From Branchiostoma floridae (Eukaryota; Chordata; Leptocardii; Amphioxiformes; Branchiostomatidae): a stretch of DNA of 64,000 nucleotides. Under the pieces are notes generated by a model. That model was not told the origin of the DNA. It did not search any database and worked only from the letters and a program-made list of their open reading frames with translations. Where the stretch lies: contig NC_049980.1 of the NCBI RefSeq assembly GCF_000003815.2, positions 12,518,299 to 12,582,298 on the forward strand, written 5' to 3'. Positions 22,148-33,683 of the stretch are shown piece by piece (positions within the stretch are counted from its first letter, which is position 1; each line of letters begins with the position of its first letter). A program made the position numbers and the translations under genes.

Positions 22148-22285
22148 AGGGGAGTCAGTCCACGCCTAGGCCCATGCTTCCCGTCCGGCTGCGCTGCCGA
22201 CCAACTCCTCTGGTAGCAAAACTCCCATGGCAAATTATTTTCCCTATGATAGCCAGCGTATGGTCAGTCTGGTAGAGACTACATG
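22148..22285. repeat. Second copy of the TCAGTCTGGTAGAGACTAC dispersed repeat
   Basis: Shares GTCAGTCCACGC, CTCTGGTAG, AACTCCCATGGCAAATT and GGTCAGTCTGGTAGAGACTAC with the copy at 17320-17470. It directly abuts the mariner-like cluster on its right. Confidence 0.6.
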
Positions 22286-22288
22286 TAC

Positions 22289-23112
22289 GAGGGGTGATCA
22301 ATAAGTTCTCGGCCTCACCAAGAAATAACAAGTACAACTCAGATTTTCAGGCACAACTTCATAGCATGAAGTCTTTTATCAATTAATATCATCCAAATTA
22401 CAAATCATTGGAGTCATTACTTTCCAGGCATTCGTTTTTTCTAAATTAGAGGGTAAGTGGCCTGAAAAAGAAGGGTGCAGCGTGATCAGACAATTTGACC
22501 TCACACCTCAGGTTGCAGATCAATTGTCCACCTTTTTTCTCGTTATCCCTTACCTAACGTTACTGGGTGTCGCCTGCAACATAATGATCACAATAATTTG
22601 AATTTTGGTACACATTTATATAAGACTTTATACATGTACGTAGGGTTATCAATAAGTCCTCGATAAGTCCTAGACTTTACCGAGAAATAATAAGCACAGC
22701 TCAGGTTTCGAAGCATAGATGTCAAGTATAAAATTATATAAATATGTACCAAAATTCAAATTATTGTGATCATTACTTTGCAGGCGACACCCAGGCAGTA
22801 ACGTTAGGTGAGGGAGAAGGAAAAAAACGTGGACAATTGACCTGACCTGAGTGTGTGGGTCAATTTGCGCTGTTGGAAGTTAGAAACCCAATTCTTTTTG
22901 CTTGAAATAGGAAGAGAATCATTATCAAACATTTTGACAATGTCTTTTGTTAATTTATGGCATGGGGAACTAGACCCACAGATGTCTGATCACAATTCAC
23001 ACTACTTTTTTCTCGCCACTTACCTTCTAATTTAGGAAAAACGAATGCCTGGAAAGTAATGACTCCAATGATTTGAAATTTGGAGGATATTGATAAAAGA
23101 CTTCATACTTAA
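22289..23112. mobile_element. Cluster of mariner-like element ends in alternating orientation
   Basis: GAGGGGTGATCAATAAGTTC at 22289 and GTAGGGTTATCAATAAGTCC at 22640 resemble mariner terminal sequences. Segment 22363-22461 is an inverted copy of about 23010-23105 (~100 bp, shared CATTACTTTCCAGGCATTCG). Segment 22537-22640 is an inverted copy of about 22725-22830 (shared CACAATAATTTGAATTTTGG). The two pairs are also related to each other. No transposase frame remains. Confidence 0.6.
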
Positions 23113-23509
23113 TTCACAATTGGTCTGGTTATCATTGACCAGCATAGCCGATTGCATCACTAGTTTAGTCATCCTATCCATGCTCTGAACGCGGTGAACG
23201 CTGTGTCATTTTCTAGGCAATAGCTATATAGTGAATAACGTCTGGCACGGTTGATCAGTATTAGTTTTTTAAAAAAGCAAGATACGACAATCATACCTGT
23301 TCTTATCTCTACTGATATAGGTCAAGTGTATTCGGTATTGTGTCCTTTGTAGAGATGCATTGTAGTGAAAATTCATAGCTTTGCACTATTGTCTCATTGC
23401 CGAACACCCCTTCAAATCACCCTCTTCGAAACTCAGTTTGGCAATGAAATGATCCACTGACATTCTTTAAAGCTTTTATGCCGCCTTGGTGCGCCACACC
23501 GATAATTTC

Positions 23510-23847
23510 ATTCTCAGCTAACACAATTTTCCACCTGAAAACATCATTGAAAAGATATGGGTTTCAGCTTGATTTTTTGTGGGGGCCATGCCCCCACAAC
23601 ATATTTTTTGTGGGGGCGACTGCCCTCACTGCCCCCACTGTGCCACCGTCACTGCGGTATGATTGACTTGTGTTCAATCCCCAATGTGTAAGATGTTTCT
23701 CCATACTGCATGGCTAAGTAATGGACATGTCTCTCTCTCTTTATTTTGCCACACAAAAATGTTTAAACATGTATGTTGAGTGAATATTTTCTCAATGATT
23801 GTTACAAATCCCACCTTAGAGGGTGAATGCTAGAAATATATCAGGCT
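23510..23847. repeat. GC-hairpin repeat fused to copy 2 of the ~200-bp direct repeat
   Basis: 23510-23650 matches the end of the array in the xylose isomerase intron (GGTTTCAGCTTGATTTT, GTGGGGGC hairpins, CCCCCACTG). 23655-23847 is the near-identical partner of 17757-17957. The two modules join at GTCACTGCGGTATG. Confidence 0.7.
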
Positions 23848-25700
23848 AACTTACTTAGGTCATAATATAGGCAATCCAATCATTTACTACATATACTTAT
23901 ATGGATTTAGACACTTTCACACTAATTATACAAATTAGGGACTTATTTGCATAATTAGAATCTGCTAATCTTCCACTTACCACAAACTACACAATTATGT
24001 TACATGTATTTGAGTCCTATACTGGGAAAAACTGTAATTTCCCTCATTAAGTGTGCAAATTAAGTCGATATTTGCATAATTTGCACTTCGTTATGTACAT
24101 CTGTACCAAAGCTACCTGCATGCTAAATATCCTGGAAAACCATCGTTCCTATGGTTCGTTATGCTCCATGGAAGATTTTGACAAAAATGTCCCTGCAGTT
24201 CCAGAGCAAGCTGCTGGGGGGGGGGGGTGGCAAACATAGATATCTCCTTCCTTACATCACAAGCTATCTGCCACCAAAAAATGAAGACCATAGCATGTCC
24301 AGGTCAAAAGATAATAAAAAAAATTGAGTTGCTGCAGTACCAAGGTTACACACCAGGGGACCCAAAATTGACCTTGACCTTGACCACACACACACACACA
24401 CACAGAAACACCAAAAACTATACTTTCATTTTTCATGCAGGTAAACAGCTGACCCCCTCCCGCGCGGAATTGGCAGGCTTCCTTTACCAGATGTTGAACA
24501 TGCACTAATAAGCGATTTGCCGTGTAATGGACTAACTCGAAAGCGTTGTTGCTCTATAGCTAATGATGGACACCAAATTTAATGTTTGGTCTCCCTTACT
24601 TTTTTTACTTTTTGCTAAAGCCCGTCTGTCTTTTACCTCCTTTTGCCACTTACGTGCACTAGCCTCTGGAACAAGCTTGATCAAATCTCGCTACCCGTCC
24701 AACACGCGACTGGCTAGAAGCTTGATGCCTGATGGTGAATGGCCCTCAGGGGAACTGGGTTTTCTATATATGGATAATGTATGCAATCGTCATCAGCTCA
24801 CCACAGCCTGACGTTTGGTTGCTTTGGATTGGGTGGCGTTGTCATGTGGTGATTGACTTTGGCACACCTCTTATCTTATCTAGTAGAAAGCCGGTCGAAT
24901 GTTGGGCGGGCTGCTACAAGCGAGATGTAGGCTACACAAAGGCTACACAATTAAAAGCTCAGATTTTCGCTGGCTCAGGTTTAGGATGACTGTTGAGCGG
25001 ACCGCTAGGAGCGCGATTTAGCCAGACAATATAAATTCAATAGGCTATAGGGACAGAGGCACACGACATTTATATTATCATTAGAACGAAAGAACTTTCA
25101 CAGTTGACTTATATTTCGTTTTAGTGTTAATGTTCCGCACATGAGGACGTTAACTGACGATCCAAATAACAATCTGTCGGTGATTTGGCACTCAGTAAGT
25201 GTACCTAGCTAGCTGCCAATTAAAGAACCATCGTAGGCCACAAAATTTAATGGCCACTATTGTTATCGCTGTATGCGCAATTTGGCTCAGCTGCGCTTTT
25301 ATCTTGCATCACACGCTCCAAAACGTGTAGTGGAAATGGTAGAATATGCAGCATATGTTGATAATGAAAGATGTCAACAGTTGGCCAACGGCATTATAGC
25401 TGTAAAAACGGAATCCGATTCTAATTTCTGTTGTGGCTGTTAACTTTCTGCAAACGGAGATGTTGTTTGTTTCTTAGTTCTTGTTTGTCCGGCGGGTTCA
25501 TTTTTTTTCTGGACGGTGTCAAAATCAGAAACTGGCAGGATACGAAGATTGTGCTGACCTACATCCAAACTTGTTCGGCAGGCTGGCAGGAAGGGAACGT
25601 TAGTACATGGCCAACAGTCTGGATTGTACGCATGCCCGATGCTGGGTGGGAATGTGTATGGATATTTTGTCAAGAAATTTACGACAACTCAAAATGTATA
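23848..25700. other. AT-rich spacer with short simple repeats
   Basis: Contains repeated TTTGCATAATTAG/TTTGCATAATTTGC motifs (23940-24080), a poly-G run at about 24216-24228, TTGACCTTGACC plus a short CA run at 24370-24403, and otherwise unassigned sequence. No supported gene. Confidence 0.4.
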
Positions 25701-25707
25701 TTAAATG

Positions 25708-25780
25708 AATGAAGACCTTTATTGCACATTTTTGCCCCACTGGGCTAAGTACTGGTCATGCGGTAACAATCATATACATG
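25708..25780 (-). mobile_element. 3' tail of a non-LTR retroelement, minus orientation
   Basis: Reverse complement of the tail at 13280-13355: GAATGAAGACCTTTATTGCA and TTTGCCCCACTGGGCTAAGT. Severely 5' truncated. Confidence 0.6.
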
Positions 25781-25800
25781 TAAAAGCCATATACATTGTA

Positions 25801-26100
25801 TGTACAGTCAAACCTGTATTAGCGGTCTCCTTTGCATAGCGGCCACCTGGTCATTTGGGCAGTGAATTCGAACGTTAGAGCGCAAGTCTTTGTCGGTGAA
25901 TTTACAAACATTACGCAAGGCAATACCGATTATTTTCGGTAGATTTGACTTTGGTACGTTCAGTTGAATTTTGACATGATCAAGACAATGTTACTTGGTG
26001 AGAAAGTTTAGTGGGTCCAGACATCATGTGTAACTTATAGCATTTTCTCTACATTTCTCCAGTCCCTTGAGTGGTCGCTATAGACAGGTTCAACAGTACA
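25801..26100. mobile_element. MITE-like element with TGTACAGTCAAACCTGT ends
   Basis: Exactly 300 bp between TGTACAGTCAAACCTGT and the inverted ACAGGTTCAACAGTACA. The inner ends read AGCGGTC and GTGGTCGCTATAG, also complementary. Related sequence (CCTGTCTATAGTGGCCAC) occurs near 5665-5690, and a distant relative is at 46906-47274. Confidence 0.7.
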
Positions 26101-26261
26101 TATAAACGTCTAATCTACACTCCAGTACATTTGACGTCCTCTCGCTCATTGGTTATTGCATATATGTAGCTAGCTGTATAATTGGTTAGAATTTATTGAA
26201 GATTTTCCACTGTCTTACAGCACCAAAATTAGCTTACCTCTAATTTTTCAGTCGCACTTCC

Positions 26262-26485
26262 GTCCACCTTCTTCAGGAGTAATGATTCAGTTACTCTGAT
26301 CACGTGACTTAGAGACACGTGATTCGAGTAACGAATCATAAATGTCTGGCAAGCGATATCGGTCCCCGTCTCTGTTAAGTGTCGGCTGATGTGCTCTTAT
26401 GTAGATGGCCTCCTTTACCCCCCTCGCAAAGTAATCCGGTTTGGTGTCCAATATATGTACTTTGTCTAAAATGATGAAATGTCCC
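26262..26485 (-). mobile_element. C-terminal fragment of a Penelope-like retroelement
   Basis: On the minus strand the translation includes DTKPDYFARGVKEAIYIRAH and then PTLNRDGDRYRLPDIYDSLL. RGVKEA.YIR..P.LNRD is the signature I associate with the GIY-YIG nuclease tail of Penelope-like elements. PEEGG follows after a stop. The rest of the element is absent, with the plus-strand LINE starting within a few bases of its left end. It is a non-functional relic. Confidence 0.6.
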
Positions 26486-26496
26486 GGTGATTCAAT

Positions 26497-28650
26497 ATGA
26501 ATGCTACTCTTCCTGATTTTAATTTTCTCACAGATGCAAGGCTATCTTGTGTTTTCACTACACCCGAAGAAGTCGAACTTTACATTAGAAGCCTGGACAC
26601 CTCTAAGGTCAATGGATACGATAACATTGACAATTATTTTCTTAAATGCATTGCACCTCTTATATCTGACAAGTTAGCTTATGTATTCAATTTATCTCTG
26701 TCATATGGAATATTCCCCATGATCTGGAAACGGGCAAACGTTGGTCCAATTCTTAAGAAAGGCGATCCGCATGATAAATGCAATTATCGTCCTGTGTCAC
26801 TACTTCCTAAGTTGTCTAAGGTCCTCGAAAAAATAGTATACAAACATATTTATAACCACCTTTTTTCAAACAACCTTATTTATCCTCTCCAGTCTGGTTT
26901 TGTACATGGTGACTCAACCGTGTGTCAGCTAGTTTATATTTCTCATACCATCCTTAAGGCTTTTGAAGAAGGGAAGGAAGTTTGCTCCATTTTTCTTGAT
27001 TTTTCGAGGGCCTTTGACTAGGTATGGCATTCTGGTTTGATATTTGAACTTCAGCAATATGGAATTGATGGTCCCTTGTTAAATTGGATTTACAGCTATT
27101 TATGTGAGAGATCTCAAAGAGTCATTGTAGACGGCCAGTCTTCTCCATGGTCTAAGATTGGCGCAGGGGTCCCTCAAGGTTCCGTGTTAGGCCCCTTACT
27201 GTTTATTATCTACATTGATATTGTAAACAACTTAAGTTCTTTACCCTTTTTATTCGCGGACGACAGTTCTCTGCTTGATGTTGTTGAAGATCCAACTGCA
27301 TCTGCATATCGGCTCAACTCTGATTTATCTATAATTTTGTCCTGGTCCCATAAATGCTTGATGGAATTAAATCCATCCAAAACGGAAGGCTAAAAGATCC
27401 CTTGTCAACCACCCCCTCTTTATCTTGGAACGTATGAAATTAAACGAGTTTTATTCCATAAACATATTGGAGTTATTTTAAATTCTAACTTGTCTTGGCA
27501 CAACCACATCATTCTGATGCTCGCTAAAATTTCTAAACAAGTTAATGTATTTCGTGGTCTAAAATTCAAATTAACTCGCAAAGTTTTAGAAACCCTTTAT
27601 AAATCATTTATTCGCCCTTGTCTCGAATATGCGGATGTTGTTTGGCATGGCTGTTCTGCCGAGGACTCCAATCTTATTGAACGAATTCAATATGTATGTT
27701 CTCTTATCGTATCAGGAGCGGTTAAAGGCTCATCTTACATTTCTGTTTGCCAAGAACTGGGTTGGGAGTCTCTCTTTAGCAGACGCCATATTCACCGTTT
27801 ATCTTTATTCTATAAAATAGTACATGGCCAAACACGGAGGTACCTAATAGATTTGATCCCCCCCCCCCCCGAAATTTCCCAAACTACTTCCTACAACTTA
27901 AGAAATAGGTCAAATTTTCGACTTTCGATACAATCTACTGATAGATTTGGCAAATCGTTTGTTCCTCACAGTTTGAATCTCTGGAACGATTTAGACCTTG
28001 TTGTTCGTTCTTACGTTACTCGCTATTTCGGAAATACGTCCCATTCGTCCCCCCACTACAATTGTGGCCCTCGTTACACCTGCGCTCTTCTTGTCAGGCT
28101 TCGCATCGGCACCTGTGCTCTTAATCAAAGTTTGTTCATCTCCCAGTGGCTCCTGTAGATGCGGGTGTCGATGCGAATCTGTATTACACTTTATGCTTCA
28201 TTCCCCATTATATATTCATCAAAGATCGGAATTTTTCGGCAATCTTGCAAATTTACTTGGTCATGGTGTAAACCTAAATAATATGTCAGACAATGTCAAA
28301 TTATATTTTATTCTTAGAGGTTCCGCATTGTTACCGTCTGTGTACAACTTTAAAACGATGCAACTCACACAAACTTACATTGAGGATACTAAGCGCTTCT
28401 AGCTCTACATGACTGTATCAGTCAAGTAGATATAGAAGTCCCAACTCTACTTTTGTTAATTCTCTTTTTTATATGTACTCAATTAGGCTAATTGATTCTA
28501 CTTTATATCTTGGGGTGGTTGGAAATGGCGCACAGTTATGTTGACCTAAGTTACCTAAGTTTGTATTTTGTTATGTGGCGTTATTAATATAAGTTGTTAA
28601 ACTTGAGTGCAGCGCCAAATTGTCATTCTTATGTGTTTTTGAGTAAAGAA
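26497..28650 (+). pseudogene. Broken CR1/L2-like LINE reverse transcriptase, 5' truncated
   Basis: Reverse-transcriptase segments read in order: NYRPVSLLPKLSKVLEK, LDFSRAFD, GVPQGSVLGPLLF and FADDSS (the catalytic box, usually YADD or FADD), then LEYADVVWHGC of the thumb/connection region and a C-terminal tail with LHFMLHSPLYIHQRSEF. It is broken by a TAG immediately after FSRAFD (27019-27021), a TAA near 27391 and a frame change around 28140. The 5' part with the endonuclease is missing. A 3' non-coding region runs to an A-rich end near 28650. It cannot encode an active enzyme. Confidence 0.85.
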
Positions 28651-28710
28651 AAAAAAATGTGCTGTGACACCTCCGACGAGGCCGAACTCTTTCTCCTGTG
28701 ATCCAAGAAC

Positions 28711-28960
28711 CTAGTCTTGAACGAGCGCTAAGTTTAATGTATGGTTCTTGGCAGGGACTACGGGTATTTCTTCTGGTATATATAAATTCTTTCTATTGGT
28801 TAGAATTTGTTCATAGAAGGCTGTAAGGAATATAAATTTCTCTTTATTATTCAAGTATCTGAAGTGGAAAAATTCACGTAACACATAGTCGAATAGAATG
28901 CTTCTATCGCTTTCATATGAAGAATAATCTACAGTAAAATGCACTTTATCTTCTACTTAA
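28711..28960 (-). pseudogene. C-terminal remnant of a second LINE, minus strand
   Basis: The frame reads DKVHFTVDYSSYESDRSILF, then LNNKEKFIFLTAFYEQ. The pattern VHF...C.Y...R..LF followed by KF.FL is typical of the extreme C-terminus of non-LTR polyproteins. It sits tail-to-tail with the plus-strand LINE. A short independent gene is the less likely alternative. Confidence 0.5.
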
Positions 28961-29172
28961 TCTAAACTAAAAAAATGGACAGATTTTTTTTGCTCTAGAG
29001 GAGTATGGTTATGTCTTCCTGATTCAAAGGGAGTAAGTCCAGACGAAGTCGCACAAAAAAGCTGTAAATTGTAAACATAAACGTACTACAGAAGAAACTT
29101 TGCTGTGTTGTTGGAGGCAGGCGTTCTTGGGGTTGTTGTGACAAATGAACAGTTTTCTTCTTCTTTCCAGTT

Positions 29173-31239
29173 ATGTCTCTCACAAGCTTCAAGCTACTTG
29201 TGCTTTTGAGTATAGCCGCAAACCTCGCTGGGATCACTCGTGGCCTCGCTAGATCTACTGAAATTACTGCCGCGGCACGTGACGAACAAGAAGGCCCGAA
29301 ACATCCACGAGAGTTGGCCAGGCCGTCTGATGAAGTCATGACTGACAGCCTAAATTTGATTGATCCATCACCTAAGCAGAAACGTCGCTTGCAAGTAAGT
29401 TCCACTAGATCTACTGTACAAAGTAAATATATAGAATACAAAAGGTTCCTTCCCAAGTCCGCTGTTTGAAGTTCCACGTGACACGTGCACGCCCCATCGT
29501 CACGTCATGCTACGTTGGCATGGAAAGGTATTTCCTGAGATGACCATATAATACATGATTGGAAAGACACGAGTGTGAGTGTCAACTGTGTGTGCCATGG
29601 AGATCCACACGTGTGTACAGCAATGTATTTCCTATGTTCGGGTACCTATAGCTACGTACATATCATTCATCATCTTTCATTTGCCCGTGGGTTCACATGT
29701 TGCGTATATATGCAAGTTTGTATGTGGTCCGTATGGAATTGGTAGTCTCCACCAGGCTTTCCAGCCAGGTCACTGGAAAATGGTAAAAAATAAAAGTATA
29801 GACGGATAACATGCCAGAAGTTAGCTGCCTGAGGAGTATGGTTTGCGCCCCATGGCTAGCTAACTCCGCTGGCAGGATATATTTCTATGTTTGTCCAATT
29901 TCTATTATTTTTCCAGCGACATGTGGAGCCTGATAGAGGCTAACAATTCCATACGGACCTAATATGGACTTGAATATATACGCAAGTGTGAATCCACCTT
30001 TAGAAACATGGCTACAAGTGGGATGGATCACTGATGAGTACACGTTTTGTCTTCCTGAGCAGAGCAGCCAGCACTACGTGTGTGTGAGCCTCCCATGGCG
30101 CCTCCTGCCGCAGACGTGTTTCTCCAGGCCCGGCAGACTGCCAGGCGGGATGTCTAAGATCCGGAATACAGCCTCAACTGTAAACATCCGAGGCTCTAGG
30201 TATTAAAGTCTAATTTCCAAACCCGGGCCCGACAGGACCGTTTGTGGAAACGAAAAATAGAAATAATGCCCACTATTCTCTTGTATGGTTTGGTGTCTTC
30301 ATCATACTTTGGTCTCTTCATCATACTTTTCGTTCCCGAAAGCTGCCCGGCCGGGCCCCGGTTGAGAAATGTGACGTAGATCTTAAGCTGTGTCCGTGTA
30401 TGTTTTACTTATTTTGATATTTGCATTTGGAATGTGCTTACATGGTTTATCTTTGATGGAGATATAAGTCGAAAACATCGTCTTATAGTGCAGTCAACAA
30501 AGCAACAAAGCAAGGCTCTGCTAAATCTGGTTGTTTTTCACTTTTTTGACGTGCATCTCCAATCAACTGTCACTTAATTTGTTTTCTTAAAGTAAAGACG
30601 ATTTTCTAATTGGTTGGCAGCTGGTTAGAGGCTAGCAGAGACTCAGACCAATTCTCTATAAGCCGAGGGCAAGACTATAAGTAGGAGAATGTATACCCGT
30701 ATAACGATTGACATTGTCATTGTGTCATCAATCGCAGACTTCGACGCATAGCCATCCTGAACTGGTGGCAACAAGTCAAGCTCGGCGGGAAGCCTTCTCC
30801 TCCGATGCCTGGAGACCCCGACTGGGTACCGGACACCCGTTTCGGAAGGGCTTCACAATTGTGAAATTACACAGATGTGAAGAATGTGGCCAAATTAGAC
30901 AACAGGTACCGTCGACTCCTCAACCAATCAGAATGAGAGCTATCAGAATGAGCTCCAAACCATGACGCCATTTCCCCCGCGGCCGCGCTTCTATCTTTTC
31001 TCTGCCTTGGCATGTTGGCGAGTATTTCGTGACACATTCCCCAATGTACAAGATATAACATCTGTATATCGCATTCAGAGAGAGGAAACTGATTATCATG
31101 TGTTCAATCAGATGGCAGTGTTAGAACTGTGTTAGAAAAACAGATTTCATCAAATGGAATATCATCATTATTTATATGGTTACTAAACCATCGCTCTCTT
31201 TAGGTGGATTTTACTGAGAGACGTGTTCCCTATATCTGA
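29173..31239 (+). CDS. Unidentified secreted protein / peptide precursor (three-exon model, 141 aa)
   Basis: Exon 1 is 29173-29394, following a strong pyrimidine tract and CAG two bases before the ATG. Exon 2 is 30738-30905 and exon 3 is 31204-31239, after a TCGCTCTCTTTAG acceptor. All junctions are phase 0. The N-terminus MSLTSFKLLVLLSIAANLAG is a good signal peptide. Residues ~25-74 are charged and end in a basic KQKRR site (68-72), as in a propeptide. Exon 2 ends with HRCEECGQIRQQ and exon 3 encodes VDFTERRVPYI and a stop. Only two cysteines remain after the signal region. I do not recognise the family. The signal-peptide exon is well supported; the link to exons 2 and 3 rests on splice signals and phase alone, and another exon near 30060 is possible. 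Confidence 0.42.
30225..30370. repeat. Short inverted-repeat element in intron 2 of the 141-aa secreted-protein model
   Basis: Ends CCCGGGCCCGACAGG and (inverted) GCCCGGCCGGGCCCCGG are imperfectly complementary. The interior contains two direct copies of CTTCATCATACTTT. Probably a small MITE, non-coding. Confidence 0.4.
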
Positions 31240-31341
31240 TAGGATAGAATTTGAGATGTCTTTGTTTTACGGGTGTAAATGGCCTTACTCTTCTGGAGTG
31301 ACAGCGACATCCAACTTGATTTAAGTTGTACTCATCTTACT

Positions 31342-31347
31342 GGAATA
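31342..31347 (+). promoter_or_regulatory. Poly(A) signal downstream of the 141-aa secreted-protein model
   Basis: AATAAA about 100 bp after the predicted stop at 31239, followed by GTTTGTGCAGG. It supports a gene ending here on the plus strand. Confidence 0.45.
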
Positions 31348-31479
31348 AAGCTGTTTGTGCAGGACTGAAAGTTATATTTTTTATCTAGCTCAGAAATACG
31401 AAGTCAAGTTAAATCATGTAGACGTTTGAAAAGTCTATTGGATTGAATTCGTTGTAGTTTATAGCCTGACCATGTCATT

Positions 31480-31690
31480 TTGTGGGCCACGCCTATCTTT
31501 TATCACCAAACATGCGCCGAACATCTCCATCAAGTAAATGACTTACTCCCGACTGAGTCCCGAATGCTACTTGGTAACCAACTTCCAAGTTCCGACCTCT
31601 GGTAAAAGACTGACGAATTTCTCCTGACTGATCTCCAACCGATTGCTAACCCTCTGGCAAACTGAAATGGACATAATCAGCTACTTTCAA
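31480..31690. repeat. Dispersed repeat, copy 1 (partner 34040-34265)
   Basis: Shared ordered motifs are GCGCCGAACATCTCC, CCCGAATGCT, CTCCTGACTGAT, CCGATTG and GAAATGGACATAATCAGC. A more distant, AC-rich relative follows at 34490-34740. Non-coding. Confidence 0.6.
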
Positions 31691-33683
31691 ATTTTTGTTT
31701 TTAATAAAAATAATCCATTCCTGTATGATGTCAACATCACGGAATGATCATGTTCGGACAGCAGTTAGCTAAGAGCGCCACACTGCGGAACAATAATAGA
31801 ATGCATTTATAAATGTTGGCACCTTGCAGATCATTCTCGAGATTAGTCACTTTAAAATGTCTTTATTGAATTCTCATTAGCTGCTGCGGCTAGCAACACC
31901 TGCGTAGTGAATTGCAGCTTTAGCGGATGGCTTCATATCGTAGTACGGGGTACACACAAATAACTTAAGCATAATTATTCAACTTCATATTCTTCTCTCA
32001 AAACAAAAGGAGCTAATTGAATCAAAAGCATATGGCCATGTCTTGGTCTCGCTTCCAATTGAACCACCATACAATGTTAACTCAATTACATGTCAATTCA
32101 CCATTTGCAATTCAGTGTCTTTCTAATATCTGACCGAATATAGCGAATGTTATCTGATGCATCTGACCATTTGGTTGCCTGAGTAACTTTGTATTGTACT
32201 TGAGAATATTACCTATAGCAACAGTGGTAACCTATGGTACAGATACAATACACATCCCGTAAATGTGAATGAAATACGTTGTATAGCTCAGTAGGATAGA
32301 GGCATTTTAGATCAAGATAACATTATTACGGCTCTGCTTCCTTATTTGCCCCTATCTCCTTGAAGTTAGAAGGGCTTTCTTATAACGACCTCTGGCATTG
32401 CCATGTTACTCATGTCCGTAACAACGGACACGAATAAATGTTACTATTTATCACTCCCCACAGATTGTTACTAATATCAGCGGTAAGGATCATGATGGTT
32501 CTCTTCGATGGTCCTACATTTCAAATCCTTCTTCTCGATCAGAAGGTGCTTTCCTAGTCATTCATCTGCCGCAAGATGTCCCCAGTCGTGACATTGACTT
32601 TTTTAAAGGGGGCAGAAGGGATAGAGAGTATAGTATCCTACTTAATTGGAACCGTGTGGAATATGTCTACGGAGATACGAGGTATACATGTACATGGTTT
32701 TGTCATACTGAGATAATCCATATGGTTACTATACTCATGCAGAGATAACGTGAACTATTGAGAGTTTCTCGTATGTCATGTTGAATTGTGTACTTTCGGT
32801 TAACAATGCCCAGATTTGGAACGCTTCGTCATCTGTTTAACGACATCATACTGTAACTAATAACAAAGGAAATAGACGAATACTGTATTTTGTGCCATAC
32901 CCCAATCTCTCATATGTCTGAGTTTTTTTTAGTGTTGACGTGAATAGGGTTCCTCATGCTTCGTGCGCATGCGTATCAACTGAAACCGGGCCCGGGAATA
33001 AGAATGCAATTAGCCAATAGCCAGATTCCTGAAATTCAGTCTCAAGTCTGACAGCAGAGGGCAGCAGATTCAGGCTACAACGCTGGAGATTGACCATGCC
33101 GGCGTACATCACTAGAGAAAAAGACAGTGAGTGATAGTAAGTGGGAGAGAAAGGGAGAGAAATGTGACACATGTGAATACACTGAAAGTATTTTACCGTT
33201 TCATTCAGAGAAAACATCAGCTCATGTACGATATCAATGTAACATTTGCAACAAAAGAAGGTAACGAATTACGAACATGAAGTTGTCCGCCTACATCCCA
33301 GTCTTTCTTAGGCATCAGTTATACTTCTATGACATGTTGCTTGAATAGGGTTCCGCATTTCACACGCACATACCTATTATTCAGCATGTTTCGTACGTAT
33401 GGTAGGAAGAATCCAATTAGCCAAAGCCAGATATTTATCAGAACATTCCTGGAATTAGGCCTCACTTCTGACAACAATGGGCCGGAGGGAGTGAGGGATT
33501 GTGGTGACGTTATCTTCTTGTGGATGTAAGAGAATAAAATGTACTGATGTGGGCGTAAGTTGGCGTCATTAATATTCCTGGACGTCATGGACCTCAGTCT
33601 TACCATCAGGGAAACTAGGCTCAGACTACGCCCAAACTCTGCCCAGGTGAAGACAGTGTACGTAGACAGTACAGAATACTGCG
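31691..33683. other. Spacer upstream of the prokineticin-like gene
   Basis: No exon recognised. Two diverged segments at about 32940-33060 and 33345-33480 share GAATAGGGTTCC, AAGAAT.CAATTAGCCAA and GTCTGACA/TTCTGACAACAA motifs, roughly 400 bp apart. They precede the gene and could be a small promoter-proximal duplication. Confidence 0.35.

Noticed and set aside
30739-30865. An RFamide-like ending (DTRFGR) in exon 2 of the secreted-protein model
   Set aside because: It lies in a different frame from the one fixed by exon 1's phase-0 donor, and no basic site precedes it.
30738-30905. Apelin-like or PRL-amide-like wording (WRPRLG..HPF) in the in-frame translation of exon 2
   Set aside because: There is no basic cleavage site after the Gly and more sequence follows; four or five shared residues are not enough.
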